Assembly (NCBI GenBank): GCA_051954695.1
Contig: JBQCHL010000026.1
Span: 1-64,000 of the forward strand
Length of the DNA stretch: 64,000 nt
Reading direction: 5' to 3'
DNA from: Terrimonas_A sp051954695
Lineage (GTDB): Bacteria > Bacteroidota > Bacteroidia > Chitinophagales > Chitinophagaceae
This document shows, one piece after another, positions 25,106 through 35,091 of this stretch. Both the position numbers and the translations under genes were made by a program. The notes under the pieces were generated by a model. That model was not told where the DNA came from, did not search any database, and was given only the letters and a program-made list of their open reading frames with translations. The first letter of the stretch is position 1. Each line of letters begins with the position of its first letter.

Positions 25106-26011
25106 TTATTTTCCAATCGCTTTCGGCAGATCTTTCTTAAAACCAGCTTTATATTGATATGGGCTTTGACCGGTATGGTCTTTAAACACTTTGCAGAAAT
25201 GTGAACTGGAATTATATCCGCAGAGATAAGCTATATCGGAAATAGGTTTGTCCATTTCTATCAGGATCTTCCGCGCATTGGTCATACGCAGTTCCAGCAG
25301 GTATTGAGAGAAACTCATTTTTGTCCGCTTCTTGAAATAGCGGCATAACGACTGCTCTGTCATACAGGCAATGTCCGCGACCTGCTTCAGTGAGATCTGC
25401 TCATGCAGGTTATTTTTGATAAAATTGATCACGTTGATCAGCCTGTCTGAACTATGCGCTTCAATACCACTGGTCTCCTTACTTACGATAAAACTTTTTT
25501 CCTGTGAAATGGAAATAAGGTGCATGATATTCAACAGTCCTTCCACTTTTTCAAAACCGGTTGCAGAAGTGAGTGCCAGCAATTTTTCGGCGATGATCCT
25601 TTTTGTTTCACCGAATATTTTAATTCCTTGCGAAGCCTGTGCGATCATCTCCCTGATCCCTTCAAATTCTTTCATGGAATCAAACATCTGCTGGAAAGTA
25701 CGCGGATTGAAATAGCTCACGATCACTTTTGACTGCAGGTTGGAGTCTTCTTCATAAAAAGCAGAATCACTTAACCAGACATGAGGAACATTTGAACCAA
25801 TGAATACCATATCCCCCGACTCAAATGGTTCTACTTTATCACCAATGATCCTTTTGCCATAACCTTCAAGTATTAAAACGAGTTCCAATTCGGGGTGAGC
25901 GTGAAAACAAGGTTGGCCATGAAAAGGAGAGGCCAGAAAAGGCTGGCTTCTGTAATCAATGAATAATGAATCATTGATCAATGGTGTGATTTGAGTGTGC
26001 AGTAACCTCAT
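25106..26011 (-). CDS. AraC-family transcriptional regulator
   Basis: A 301-residue regulator with an N-terminal cupin sensor (about 1-120; PCFHAHPELELVLILEGYGKRI and ESGDMVFIGSNVPHVW) and a C-terminal AraC DNA-binding domain with two helix-turn-helix units (ISLKQVADIACMTEQSLCRYFK and the DIAYLCGYNSSSHFCKVFK motif). The start at 26011 (MRLLHTQITPL) is chosen over upstream codons that read into the leader. Its 5' region holds two perfect or near-perfect dyads. It is divergent from SusC, and likely senses a sugar signal to control the SusC/SusD run (inference). Confidence 0.92.
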   Translation of the reverse strand: MRLLHTQITPLINDSLFIDYRSQPFLASPFHGQPCFHAHPELELVLILEGYGKRIIGDKVEPFESGDMVFIGSNVPHVWLSDSAFYEEDSNLQSKVIVSYFNPRTFQQMFDSMKEFEGIREMIAQASQGIKIFGETKRIIAEKLLALTSATGFEKVEGLLNIMHLISISQEKSFIVSKETSGIEAHSSDRLINVINFIKNNLHEQISLKQVADIACMTEQSLCRYFKKRTKMSFSQYLLELRMTNARKILIEMDKPISDIAYLCGYNSSSHFCKVFKDHTGQSPYQYKAGFKKDLPKAIGK

Positions 26012-26023
26012 AATATATAGCAA

Positions 26024-26049
26024 GCGTAAAAGGTGTACGCCTTTTACGC
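26024..26049. promoter_or_regulatory. 26-bp palindrome in AraC leader
   Basis: GCGTAAAAGG (26024-26033) and CCTTTTACGC (26040-26049) are exact inverted repeats, with the 6-bp centre also near-symmetrical. It starts 12 bp upstream of the AraC start codon, and may be an operator or an mRNA hairpin. Confidence 0.5.
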
Positions 26050-26077
26050 AGGTTAAGGTAGGTATATTTTGACAAGC

Positions 26078-26094
26078 GAACAAAATTTTTGTTC
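26078..26094. promoter_or_regulatory. Dyad between AraC and SusC genes
   Basis: GAACAAAA and TTTTGTTC flank a single central base at 26086, a perfect 8-bp-arm inverted repeat. It lies 67 bp upstream of the AraC start and 230 bp upstream of SusC. Confidence 0.4.
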
Positions 26095-26209
26095 ATGCAT
26101 AACCCTGTTCCTCATAGAGTCAAACAAGCGTTTTTGTCTGCCGGCTGTAAAAAGGTAATTTATTTAAAAAGGAGGATAACAATACGATATTAAGGGAAAA
26201 TGTGGGAGG

Positions 26210-26217
26210 TAAATTTG
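26210..26217 (+). promoter_or_regulatory. Candidate -7 box for SusC operon
   Basis: TAAATTTG matches the TAnnTTTG consensus and lies 107 bp upstream of the SusC ATG. No convincing -33 box was seen. Confidence 0.3.
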
Positions 26218-26323
26218 AGCGGACAATTATTATTTGCCATGAATAAGCACGCGACAGAAGCGATACCAGTCCTATGCAATATTGCCTAGGAAGGTTTATT
26301 AAACAACCAAACAATTGCCGATT

Positions 26324-29300
26324 ATGAAATCAGTTCTAACGATGGCGGCCACTGCAGAAAAAAACATAAGCCCCGGATCTTGCCAGGCTAAAAGACCCGG
26401 TAACTGGCCACGGGTTTTAAGGAAAACTTATGCCAGGCATATGATGTTATGGATGCTATGCCTGGGAATTACACTTGCTGGCTTTTCACAACAAACAGTT
26501 ACTGTTACAGGTATGGTAACAGATTCAACTACCGGCCAGGCCCTTCAGGGAGTTTCTGTTTCTGAATTGGGCAGCAGCCGGGCAACACAAACAGATGCCA
26601 GTGGAAAATATTCAATCGCCGTGTCTGAAACCAGTTCCCTGGAGTTCAGGCATATTGGATATGCTGTGCGGGTATTCCCGGCAAAAGGTCATGCAGTACT
26701 CGACGTACTATTGACTCCTGATGCAAAAGACCTTGATCAGGTGGTAGTAGTGGCTTATGGAAAACAACGGAAAGCAACTGTTACAGGAGCGATCGTATCC
26801 ATTCAGACAAAAGAGATCAAACAAAGCCCTGCGGCAAACCTTGCTGTTTCGCTTGCCGGCCGTTTGCCTGGCCTTACTGCTATTCAGCGGAGTGGTGAGC
26901 CGGGAAGGGATATCACTCAAATATTTGTGAGGGGACAGGGGACTGTCAATGCTCAATCCCCGATCGTGCTGGTTGATGGTGTTGAACGAGATCTCACCTA
27001 TATTGATCCCAACGAGGTGGAATCTGTGACCATTCTGAAAGACGCATCTTCAACTGCCATCTTTGGTGTAAGAGGGGCCAATGGTGTGATCCTTGTTACT
27101 ACGAAGAGAGGCTCTTCGGAAACACCGGAAATAAATTTCACTGCTGAAGCAGGCACGCAAAGCTTTACCCGGTTCATTACTCCCGTTAATTCATACGAGT
27201 ATGCAACGTTGAGGAATCTTGCGCAGCGGAATGACGGACTTGGAGATGCATTCACCTCCGAAGCGCTGGAACATTACCGTACAGGAGATGATCCTGTTCG
27301 TTATCCAAATACCAATTGGAGGGATATGCTGATCAAGCCCGCTTCATTGCAACAACGTTATAACCTGAATATCTCCGGTGCAAACAAAGGGTTGCGCTAC
27401 TTTGTGAATGCAGGCTATCTGAAACAGGGCGGGCAGTTCCGTTTTGAAAAAGACCTGCCTTATGATCCTGAGTTCAAACTCGACCGGTATAATTTCCGTT
27501 CCAACATAGATCTTCAGATCAATAAATCGTTAAAAGCCTTTCTTAATGTAGCAGGCTATCTTGAAAAACAGAATATGCCGATGGGTGTGTTGAATCTTGT
27601 TGGCCGCGACGAAGTGGTCAACAACTCGCCGGCCCTGTGGATCATGGCGTATATGAACTATCTGAATGCCACTATCCCGCCTTATACTCCCGATGGTCAG
27701 ATCATCACAACGATTACGACAGACCATCCTGCACTTGGTCAATTGAACAGGACCGGGTATATACAGCAAACAAGAAGTAATGTAACTGCTACTTACGGAA
27801 TGGAACAATCGCTTGACTTTATCACGAAGGGCCTGGTGGCAAGGGCCGTAATGTCGTTCGATTCAAAAACTACCAATAACTTTTATGCCGGACGTGATTA
27901 TGAAAGGTGGGAGCAGGTGATATTAAGGGGTGTGCCGGGTGCAGATGGCCAGGATAGTGTGACTTATCTCAAACATGCACAAAAAAACACTCCTCTCACT
28001 ATTTCCGGTGCACGGTATTTTACATCCTTTTCCAATTTCCAGGGGTCTTTAAACTACAACCGCACATTTGGCGATCATGTGGTTACAGGATTGTTATTGT
28101 ACCAGCAGCAGAAAACACTCATCAATGCTGAACTGCCCTATAACCTGATAGGTGTTGCATCGAGGCTCACGTACGGGTTTAGGAATAAATATTTCGCAGA
28201 GTTCAATGCAGGTTATAATGGTTCTGAACAGTTTGCAAAAGGTCATCGGTTTGGATTTTTCCCTGCTGTATCTGCAGCTTGGGTATTATCCAATGAAAAA
28301 TTCCTGGAAGACAATAATGTTTTCAGTACAGTTAAACTGCGCGGTTCTTATGGTTCTGTTGGTAATGATAGGATCGGTAGCCGCAGGTTCCTGTATATTG
28401 ATGACCTGCAGGTAGGTGGTGGCGGTGCATCCGGTAGCCTTGGACAGGGTGCAACGATTGTGACGAACTTATTAAAGAATGAGGCACTTCAATGGGAAGT
28501 GTCCAGGAAAGCGAATATTGGTTTTGAATTAGGCATGCGCAATGGCTTGAGTCTTACAGTGGATCTGTTTACAGAAAAACGCGACAATATATTGCGCAAC
28601 AGGGGAACGATCCCGGCTTTGAATGGCTTACCTGTAAGTGCACTACCTCCTGTGAATATCGGTATTGTAAAAAATAAGGGATATGAGATTGAACTGAATT
28701 ACAGGAAAAGATTTAACAGTGACTGGTCAGCACTCGGCAAACTCAATCTCAGTTATGCAACAAATAAACAACTGTTTGCCGATGAGCCGCTTTTACCGGA
28801 ATCTTATGCTTATCGCTATCGTGAAACAGGCTATCGTATCGGTCAGAATTTTGGTTATATCGTAGACCGTTATTTCACAAGTGCGGAAGATATTGCTCAT
28901 TCGCCCATGCAGCACGTTGGTGGCCATGATCCACGACCCGGAGATTTCAAATATAAAGATCTGAATGGAGATGGCGTCGTGGATGCAGAGGATATCGCCC
29001 CCATCGGTTATGCACCTGTGCCCGAGTATACATTCGGTGCGGCATTCAATGTTACGTATAAGAACTTTGACCTGAGCGTTCTTTTCCAGGGTGTAACAAA
29101 TGTAACGGCCTATTATGGAGGCGCAGGCACTTTTGCAGCTACCTATTATGTAAGAAGGCACCTGGAAAGCTGGACACAGGAGCGTGCTGATGCAGGCCTT
29201 CCGGTCAATTATCCCCGGCTTACAACGGAAGGCTCTCCCAACGAGATCGGTAATTCCTTCTTTATCATTGATGGAAGTTATATGAGATTGAAGAACGTGG

Positions 29301-29491
29301 AAATCGGATACCGGCTACCCGCATCATGGGCTAAAAAAGTTGGCGCAAAAGGAGCAAGGATCTATGCCAATGGTTTCAATCTCCTTACATGGGACAGGCT
29401 GCCCACAAAAGATATAGATCCAGAGATCACCAATGAAACTTCTTACCCGATCATCAAGACCATCAATTTCGGATTGAACGTAACATTCTAA
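26324..29491 (+). CDS. SusC/RagA-family TonB-dependent outer membrane transporter
   Basis: SusC proteins import oligosaccharides across the outer membrane with TonB energy. The 1055-residue protein has an N-terminal signal (helix around 43-58, LGITLAGFSQ), a carboxypeptidase-like domain (TVTGMVTDSTTGQALQGVSV), the plug with VDGVERDLTYIDPNEVESV and ILKDASSTAIFGVRGANGV, and a beta-barrel to the C-terminal Phe (FGLNVTF). The first 40 residues are unusually long and Lys/Pro-rich before the hydrophobic segment. The TTG at 26315 is not used here. SusD follows after 15 bp. The whole downstream run through 49.4 kb may share its transcript. Confidence 0.97.
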   Translation: MKSVLTMAATAEKNISPGSCQAKRPGNWPRVLRKTYARHMMLWMLCLGITLAGFSQQTVTVTGMVTDSTTGQALQGVSVSELGSSRATQTDASGKYSIAVSETSSLEFRHIGYAVRVFPAKGHAVLDVLLTPDAKDLDQVVVVAYGKQRKATVTGAIVSIQTKEIKQSPAANLAVSLAGRLPGLTAIQRSGEPGRDITQIFVRGQGTVNAQSPIVLVDGVERDLTYIDPNEVESVTILKDASSTAIFGVRGANGVILVTTKRGSSETPEINFTAEAGTQSFTRFITPVNSYEYATLRNLAQRNDGLGDAFTSEALEHYRTGDDPVRYPNTNWRDMLIKPASLQQRYNLNISGANKGLRYFVNAGYLKQGGQFRFEKDLPYDPEFKLDRYNFRSNIDLQINKSLKAFLNVAGYLEKQNMPMGVLNLVGRDEVVNNSPALWIMAYMNYLNATIPPYTPDGQIITTITTDHPALGQLNRTGYIQQTRSNVTATYGMEQSLDFITKGLVARAVMSFDSKTTNNFYAGRDYERWEQVILRGVPGADGQDSVTYLKHAQKNTPLTISGARYFTSFSNFQGSLNYNRTFGDHVVTGLLLYQQQKTLINAELPYNLIGVASRLTYGFRNKYFAEFNAGYNGSEQFAKGHRFGFFPAVSAAWVLSNEKFLEDNNVFSTVKLRGSYGSVGNDRIGSRRFLYIDDLQVGGGGASGSLGQGATIVTNLLKNEALQWEVSRKANIGFELGMRNGLSLTVDLFTEKRDNILRNRGTIPALNGLPVSALPPVNIGIVKNKGYEIELNYRKRFNSDWSALGKLNLSYATNKQLFADEPLLPESYAYRYRETGYRIGQNFGYIVDRYFTSAEDIAHSPMQHVGGHDPRPGDFKYKDLNGDGVVDAEDIAPIGYAPVPEYTFGAAFNVTYKNFDLSVLFQGVTNVTAYYGGAGTFAATYYVRRHLESWTQERADAGLPVNYPRLTTEGSPNEIGNSFFIIDGSYMRLKNVEIGYRLPASWAKKVGAKGARIYANGFNLLTWDRLPTKDIDPEITNETSYPIIKTINFGLNVTF

Positions 29492-29506
29492 CATCAAACA
29501 AAACAA

Positions 29507-31261
29507 ATGAAAAAGATATTCATATTGCGATTGATCATGGTAATGATCTGCATTTCGGCTGTTTCGGGATGCAAAAAAAGCCCGCTTGATATTACACCCG
29601 ATGGAAGGATGTCGCTTGAAGATGTTTTTAAAAACCCCGACCGGACGGAAGCATATCTGAACACTGTATATAGCTCAATACCCAGCTATTTTATCTCGTA
29701 TATCGAATTTGCTTTTCTTGCCGGCACAACGGATGAGGCATCCGATTCTCAGGTCGGTAATCAGCCAGCCAATATAGCAGCGCAGTGGATCATTGGCGCT
29801 CTTACGCCAAGCAACAATCCATTGGCCAATCCTAATTACGGAAAGAATGCAGACCATTATCCAGCTTTTTGGGCCGGTATCCGTAATGCCAATGTATTTC
29901 TTGCCAATATCGATAATGCAACGGTCAGCAGTGAAGCTTACCGCAGCAGGATGAGAGCTGAAGCAAAATTGCTCCGTGCATTTTACTATTGGGAACTGAT
30001 CAAACAATTCGGACCAATGCCGATCGTGGAAGTTCCATTTGATAATACGTTTGATTATACCACACTCAAAAGACCGACATTCCAGGAAGATGTCGACTTC
30101 ATTATCAAAGACTGTAATGATGCTATTGCTGAGCCCACTTTGCCGATCAGGCTTACAACGGAATCAGAAAGAGGGCGCTTCAGTAAAGCGGTAGCTTATG
30201 CTATTAAGTCGGAAGCCGCGCTGTATAATGCAAGTCCTTTGTGGAACTCATCCGACGATGCTGCTAAATGGCAGGCTGCTGCCGCCATCTCCAAAGAAGC
30301 AATAACGACACTGACAACAGGAAACGAGTACGGACTAGCCACCAATTATGGAAATTATTTTATTAGCTATTCTGACCTGACTGCATCTCCGCTTGATAAA
30401 GAAACCATTTTTGAAGTGACCAAATCATCGGAAGCCTATCTCAGTTATGTGAACAGTATACCCAGTAAGCCAACTTATAAGGCTGGCACCTGCCCATCGC
30501 AGGAGCTGGTTGACAGCTATGATATGCAGGCAACCGGTGAACCCGCTATCACCGGCTATAGCGATGCTGATCACCTGGTACCGATCATTAATGCGGCTTC
30601 CGGTTATGATGAGACCAAGCCTTATGTTGGAAGGGACCCACGTTTTTATGCTACGGTGTGGTACAATGGCGCGCTGTATGATAATATCGGCGGTCAGATA
30701 CATACTATCGAAACATTCCTGGGAGGTTCAGACCAATTGATCAAATCCCCGCCCAATCAGCAAAACACGCATACGGGCTACTACCTGCGCAAGTTCATTG
30801 ATCCAAAGATCCAGACAGGACAGGTGCCTAATCTCGGATGGAAAAAATTCAGGTTGGCTGAAATCTACCTCAACTATGCAGAAGCTGCCAATGAAGCGTC
30901 CGGGCCAATACAGGATGTGTATGATGCTGTTAATATAATTCGCCGCAGGGCTTCAATGCCTGATCTGCCAACGGGTCTTTCCAGGGATCAAATGCGCGAA
31001 CGCATCCGTCGTGAACGCCGCGTTGAACTGGCAATCGAAGAACACCGGTTCTGGGACGTCCGCAGGTGGAAGATCCTTGACCAGACAGATAAGCTGGTAA
31101 CAGGAATGGAGATCACCAAAAATGGCGGATCATTTACCTATAAAAGATTTGTAACAGAACGCCGCAATGCCTGGCAGGATAAATATCGCTTATTCCCTAT
31201 ACCCATCGGAGAAGCAGCGATTATCCCGGACTTCAACACGAATCAAAACCCGGGCTGGTAA
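29507..31261 (+). CDS. SusD/RagB-family glycan-binding lipoprotein
   Basis: SusD-like proteins sit on the cell surface and hand glycans to the SusC barrel. The 584-residue product has a lipoprotein signal (MKKIFILRLIMVMICISAVSGC) and the family opening CKKSPLDITPDG followed by TEAYLNTVYSSI, then helical repeats. The C-terminal RagB/SusD region contains AEIYLNYAEAANE, RRRASMPDLP and RRVELAIEEHRFWDVRRWK. It is paired with SusC 15 bp upstream and followed by the LamG/GH5 gene. Which glycan it binds is not visible. Confidence 0.95.
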   Translation: MKKIFILRLIMVMICISAVSGCKKSPLDITPDGRMSLEDVFKNPDRTEAYLNTVYSSIPSYFISYIEFAFLAGTTDEASDSQVGNQPANIAAQWIIGALTPSNNPLANPNYGKNADHYPAFWAGIRNANVFLANIDNATVSSEAYRSRMRAEAKLLRAFYYWELIKQFGPMPIVEVPFDNTFDYTTLKRPTFQEDVDFIIKDCNDAIAEPTLPIRLTTESERGRFSKAVAYAIKSEAALYNASPLWNSSDDAAKWQAAAAISKEAITTLTTGNEYGLATNYGNYFISYSDLTASPLDKETIFEVTKSSEAYLSYVNSIPSKPTYKAGTCPSQELVDSYDMQATGEPAITGYSDADHLVPIINAASGYDETKPYVGRDPRFYATVWYNGALYDNIGGQIHTIETFLGGSDQLIKSPPNQQNTHTGYYLRKFIDPKIQTGQVPNLGWKKFRLAEIYLNYAEAANEASGPIQDVYDAVNIIRRRASMPDLPTGLSRDQMRERIRRERRVELAIEEHRFWDVRRWKILDQTDKLVTGMEITKNGGSFTYKRFVTERRNAWQDKYRLFPIPIGEAAIIPDFNTNQNPGW

Positions 31262-31295
31262 CAGGTTCTCCTGATCCGTGCCCACAATTGCAGTC

Positions 31296-34200
31296 ATGAT
31301 CATAAAAAAAATATGCCTGGCCGTTTTACTGTTTGCTCCGGCTTATCTGTGTTGCCAGGTAACGCCACGCAGCACTACTGTGCTTGAATGGGATTTGGAA
31401 AAAACTGGCAATGTTGCAACGATTAAAAATGCAACCTGCAACATTGAAAACGTTTTTACAATTGTCTGTTGGGTGAAGATCCCAACAGACCGTAAAAGCG
31501 ATCGTATCATTCTTACCAAAGGTGCTAATGAAAATGATCCGGGGTATTTCCAGTTGAAATTGAGTAGATCGGGAGAGCTGCAATTCTCCGCTTTTTCCCT
31601 TTCGGGCAATATGAAAAGCGGTATCATGATCAACGACAATAACTGGCACCAGTTGGCCGTAAGTTATGTTCCCGGCCGTATGAAGTTTTACAAGGATGGA
31701 ATACTGATTACGACAAATGAAGTGAATGGAACTATACAGGACAAACCTTCCTTACTTACGATTGGTGCAGGCACGGGAACATCTGCTTCTGTGCAGGGGT
31801 ATATCGATCGTTTGAAGATCTTCAACACAGTTCAAAGCAGTGTTAGGATCCGCGACCTGTATACGAATAAACTGGCTAACTGGGACCTCAATGAAGGCAT
31901 GGGAGTAACCACCCTGCAAAACTATGGCAACCCGGTGTACGGAATGTTGCAGGGGCCGATCAATACCTATGATAATTTTGGTACGGAGAGCACTGGTTGG
32001 TTAAAAGAAGTTGATTGGGTGAAAGATACCCGCTTCGGGTTTGTTGCCGGTTTTAATACACCCGGGGCGAGTATAAAGGTGGATACCACAAACATTGATT
32101 TAAAGAATAGGTTTACTGTAGCCTGTTGGGTAAGATCAATAGGTAAAAACACCGGACGGTCAGTAATCCTTTCTAAAGGGAATACAAAAAGTAACAGTTC
32201 TTTTTCGGTTGAACTGAATAAAGGTAAGCTACAGTTTTGTGCCCCTGCTCTCGGTGGAAATATAACCAGTAATATTTTGCTTAATGATGGCCAATGGCAT
32301 CATATCGTGATCGCTTGCGAGGGATCACAGATCCAATTTTATAAAGACGGGAAACTTTTATCCTCAAGCATAGCAAAAGGCTCGGTTGCTGCATCACCGG
32401 AACCAATGATTTTTGGGTCAGCCGGTGATGGCAGCCATTCATTTTCCGGCAATCTGGCAAGGATAAGGATTTACGGCTCTTCTTTTTCTTCTGTGCAGGT
32501 GACCGACCTCTATAATGAAACTGAATCAGCAGCATGGGACCTGGATGAAGGAAAGGGAGATACTGTTTATGACAACAACGGGAATCAGCATAATGGTTCG
32601 GCCTTAGCTATCCGTTGGATAACAGGGCATGGATCATCTTTCAGTAAGGTTGTAAATATTACTGACGCTGCTTCAGTTATTAAAGTACATAATGTGAAGG
32701 TTTCCCCACGCAACAGGTTTACCATTGCTGCCTGGGTGCAGGTGCCTCCATCACGTGATAAACGAAGAGTGTTGCTGGCAAAAGGCAAAGCAAACGAAGC
32801 AGGTAGTTTTTCAGTATTCCTGCAGAAAGGGACAGGTGATCTGCTGTTCAATGCCACAGGCTTTCCCGGAGATATAAATGGGGGCTTCCATATAGATGAT
32901 AATATCTGGCACCATGTAATGATCACATTCGGTGATGGACAAATGAAATTTTATAAAGACCGGCAACTGGTAAAAACAGTTGCGGTCAGAGGAGCTGTTG
33001 CTGATAAAACCGCCCAGCTTAATATCGGTAGTGCTGCGGATGGGCTTGATGTTTTGAATGGAAACCTTTCCCATGTCTGCATTTACAATGCCGTAAAGAT
33101 TCCTGAAGAAGTGACTGAGATCGTACCTCCTGCAGGGCCGGCACTGATACTGAAAAGAGGTGTTGTCTTTGATCGGATACAAAACCAGGGTTTGCCGGTT
33201 AAGGAAGAATGGCAGATATCTGCAAATGATATCGCAGTTGCTAAAGCGATCGGGTTTGATCATATAAAATTATTGTTCACCGCTGATGAATTTATCCGTG
33301 ATTCCGGATTGAATACTGTCAATATGCATTTCGTGGATGAAACGGTTAACAAGGCACTTGCCTCCGGGCTGCCCTGCGTTGTTGATCTGCATCCCGAAGG
33401 AAAATTTAAAACGCATTATCTCGGCACAGATACCGGCTTTACTAAAATGCTGGGTTTTTACAGTGCCTTTGCAAAATATCTTGCTGAAAGATGGACGCCA
33501 TCGCAGATCGCTTTTATGCTGATGACAGAACCTTTTGCCAATAAAGACGGTGAATGGAACAGGATGTATCACGAAATGGTTGCTGCTGTAAGAAAAGAAA
33601 TGCCGGCTCATACCTTGATCGTTTCAGGCGACAGGGCTGGTAATATTTATGCCATGACCGGCCTTACACCCATTGCAGACCGGAACATCTATTACAGCTT
33701 TACCACGTATGAGCCTTACCGGTTTGGGTTTAATACCTTGTTTGGCGGTTGGAGAGGCGGCGGCAATTACTGGAAGGATATCAGTTATATTCCGTGGCCG
33801 GCTTCACCTAAGGCAGTTGAATCGAGAATGGATCAAATGCTCAGTACGGTAAAAGATGAGGATAAGCAAATGGCCCGTGAAGATCTGCTGGAATATGGTA
33901 AAGGATACTTTAATCAGCAATGGCTTACCCGTAGGGCAAAGAACGTGAATGAATGGAATGATATGTATGGTGGCGATCTACAGGTAATAGTTGCTGAATT
34001 TGGTGCCATTGATCACATGCAGGTCAATAAGCCGGGTGCATCAAAAGGAGTATATCCTGAAGAGAGGGTACAATTTGTGCATGACCTGCGCCAATCATTC
34101 GAGTCAGTAGGTATGGGCTGGGAATACTGGTCGTTCAACGAATATTTCACCCTGCTTGATCCTGCCGTCCGCAAGGCATATGCTCCTTCCAACTTGAATA

Positions 34201-35072
34201 TTGTAGACAGGAAATTGGTAAATGCTTTAGGATTGGATACAATGCGGCTGAACAGCAGCATTTACACAAATGATAACCTTCTTGCCTGGTGTATAGTTCC
34301 TTTCGATAGCAAAAAGCGGACTCCTGAGGAAAGAGCAAAAATGCTCCGCTCATTAGGTATTACCAAACTTGCGTATGACTGGCGTGCTGAACATATTCCC
34401 CAGTTTGATGAAGAGCTGGAGGTATTGAAAAAATACAATATAGAACTTACAGGTTTTTGGATACCAGTAAGCCGTGATCCTGCACATGACCCAACGCTTC
34501 GATTGATCCTTGACCTGCTCAAACGGCATAAGATAAAAACGCAATTATGGTGCCTCGTGGGTGAAGATCCCAAACTGGATTCAATGACACAACAGCAAAA
34601 GATCGCATACACGGCAGAGCCTGTTGCCTACATTGCCAATGAAGCAAAGAAGATCGGCTGCACCGTAGGCTTGTATAATCATGGCGGCTGGTTTGGTGAG
34701 CCTGAAAATCAATTGGCGATCATCGACTATCTGAAAATGTCCAATATAGGAATGGTATATAATTTTCATCATGCCGAAACACAGATAGAAAGGTTTCCAA
34801 CATTTTTCCCAAAGATATTGCCACACCTGCTTGCGTTGAATATTGCCGGGCTGAAAAGAAATCCTGGCCGCGTAGTACCTGTTGGGCAGGGTGATAGTGA
34901 AGCTGAGATGATGCGTATCGTACAGGAAAGTGCTTATAAAGGCCCTGTCGGTATTATCAACGAAGTTACAGACCCTGATGCTGAAATTGGATTACGGATT
35001 AACAGGGATGGGTTGAAGAGAATATTAAAGGTGCTTGGCGATACAGCGGCGTTGAAGACCTATATCAATTGA
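31296..35072 (+). CDS. Exported three-LamG/GH5-like/TIM-barrel fusion protein
   Basis: A 1258-residue exported protein with unusual modular order (positions from the ATG at 31296). Signal peptide at 1-20 (the LCC run could be a lipobox), three concanavalin/LamG-like domains at about 25-190, 250-405 and 455-605 (each with a FYKDG motif), a GH5-like glycosidase at about 615-980, and a C-terminal domain from about 995 that resembles AP-endonuclease-2/sugar isomerase TIM barrels (LNIAGLKRNPGR, GPVGIINE). The GH5 acid/base Glu745 is in MLMTEPF (usual NEP) and the nucleophile Glu901 in VIVAEFGAI; the usual His of HxY is Thr. The GTG at 31278 is ignored. It sits right after SusD. Confidence 0.85.
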   Translation: MIIKKICLAVLLFAPAYLCCQVTPRSTTVLEWDLEKTGNVATIKNATCNIENVFTIVCWVKIPTDRKSDRIILTKGANENDPGYFQLKLSRSGELQFSAFSLSGNMKSGIMINDNNWHQLAVSYVPGRMKFYKDGILITTNEVNGTIQDKPSLLTIGAGTGTSASVQGYIDRLKIFNTVQSSVRIRDLYTNKLANWDLNEGMGVTTLQNYGNPVYGMLQGPINTYDNFGTESTGWLKEVDWVKDTRFGFVAGFNTPGASIKVDTTNIDLKNRFTVACWVRSIGKNTGRSVILSKGNTKSNSSFSVELNKGKLQFCAPALGGNITSNILLNDGQWHHIVIACEGSQIQFYKDGKLLSSSIAKGSVAASPEPMIFGSAGDGSHSFSGNLARIRIYGSSFSSVQVTDLYNETESAAWDLDEGKGDTVYDNNGNQHNGSALAIRWITGHGSSFSKVVNITDAASVIKVHNVKVSPRNRFTIAAWVQVPPSRDKRRVLLAKGKANEAGSFSVFLQKGTGDLLFNATGFPGDINGGFHIDDNIWHHVMITFGDGQMKFYKDRQLVKTVAVRGAVADKTAQLNIGSAADGLDVLNGNLSHVCIYNAVKIPEEVTEIVPPAGPALILKRGVVFDRIQNQGLPVKEEWQISANDIAVAKAIGFDHIKLLFTADEFIRDSGLNTVNMHFVDETVNKALASGLPCVVDLHPEGKFKTHYLGTDTGFTKMLGFYSAFAKYLAERWTPSQIAFMLMTEPFANKDGEWNRMYHEMVAAVRKEMPAHTLIVSGDRAGNIYAMTGLTPIADRNIYYSFTTYEPYRFGFNTLFGGWRGGGNYWKDISYIPWPASPKAVESRMDQMLSTVKDEDKQMAREDLLEYGKGYFNQQWLTRRAKNVNEWNDMYGGDLQVIVAEFGAIDHMQVNKPGASKGVYPEERVQFVHDLRQSFESVGMGWEYWSFNEYFTLLDPAVRKAYAPSNLNIVDRKLVNALGLDTMRLNSSIYTNDNLLAWCIVPFDSKKRTPEERAKMLRSLGITKLAYDWRAEHIPQFDEELEVLKKYNIELTGFWIPVSRDPAHDPTLRLILDLLKRHKIKTQLWCLVGEDPKLDSMTQQQKIAYTAEPVAYIANEAKKIGCTVGLYNHGGWFGEPENQLAIIDYLKMSNIGMVYNFHHAETQIERFPTFFPKILPHLLALNIAGLKRNPGRVVPVGQGDSEAEMMRIVQESAYKGPVGIINEVTDPDAEIGLRINRDGLKRILKVLGDTAALKTYIN

Positions 35073-35091
35073 ATGCCTTAAACGAAATGCT

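Noticed and set aside
32811..33263. Open frame opposite the LamG/GH5 gene
   Set aside because: Antisense to a well-supported domain with no start or family sign.
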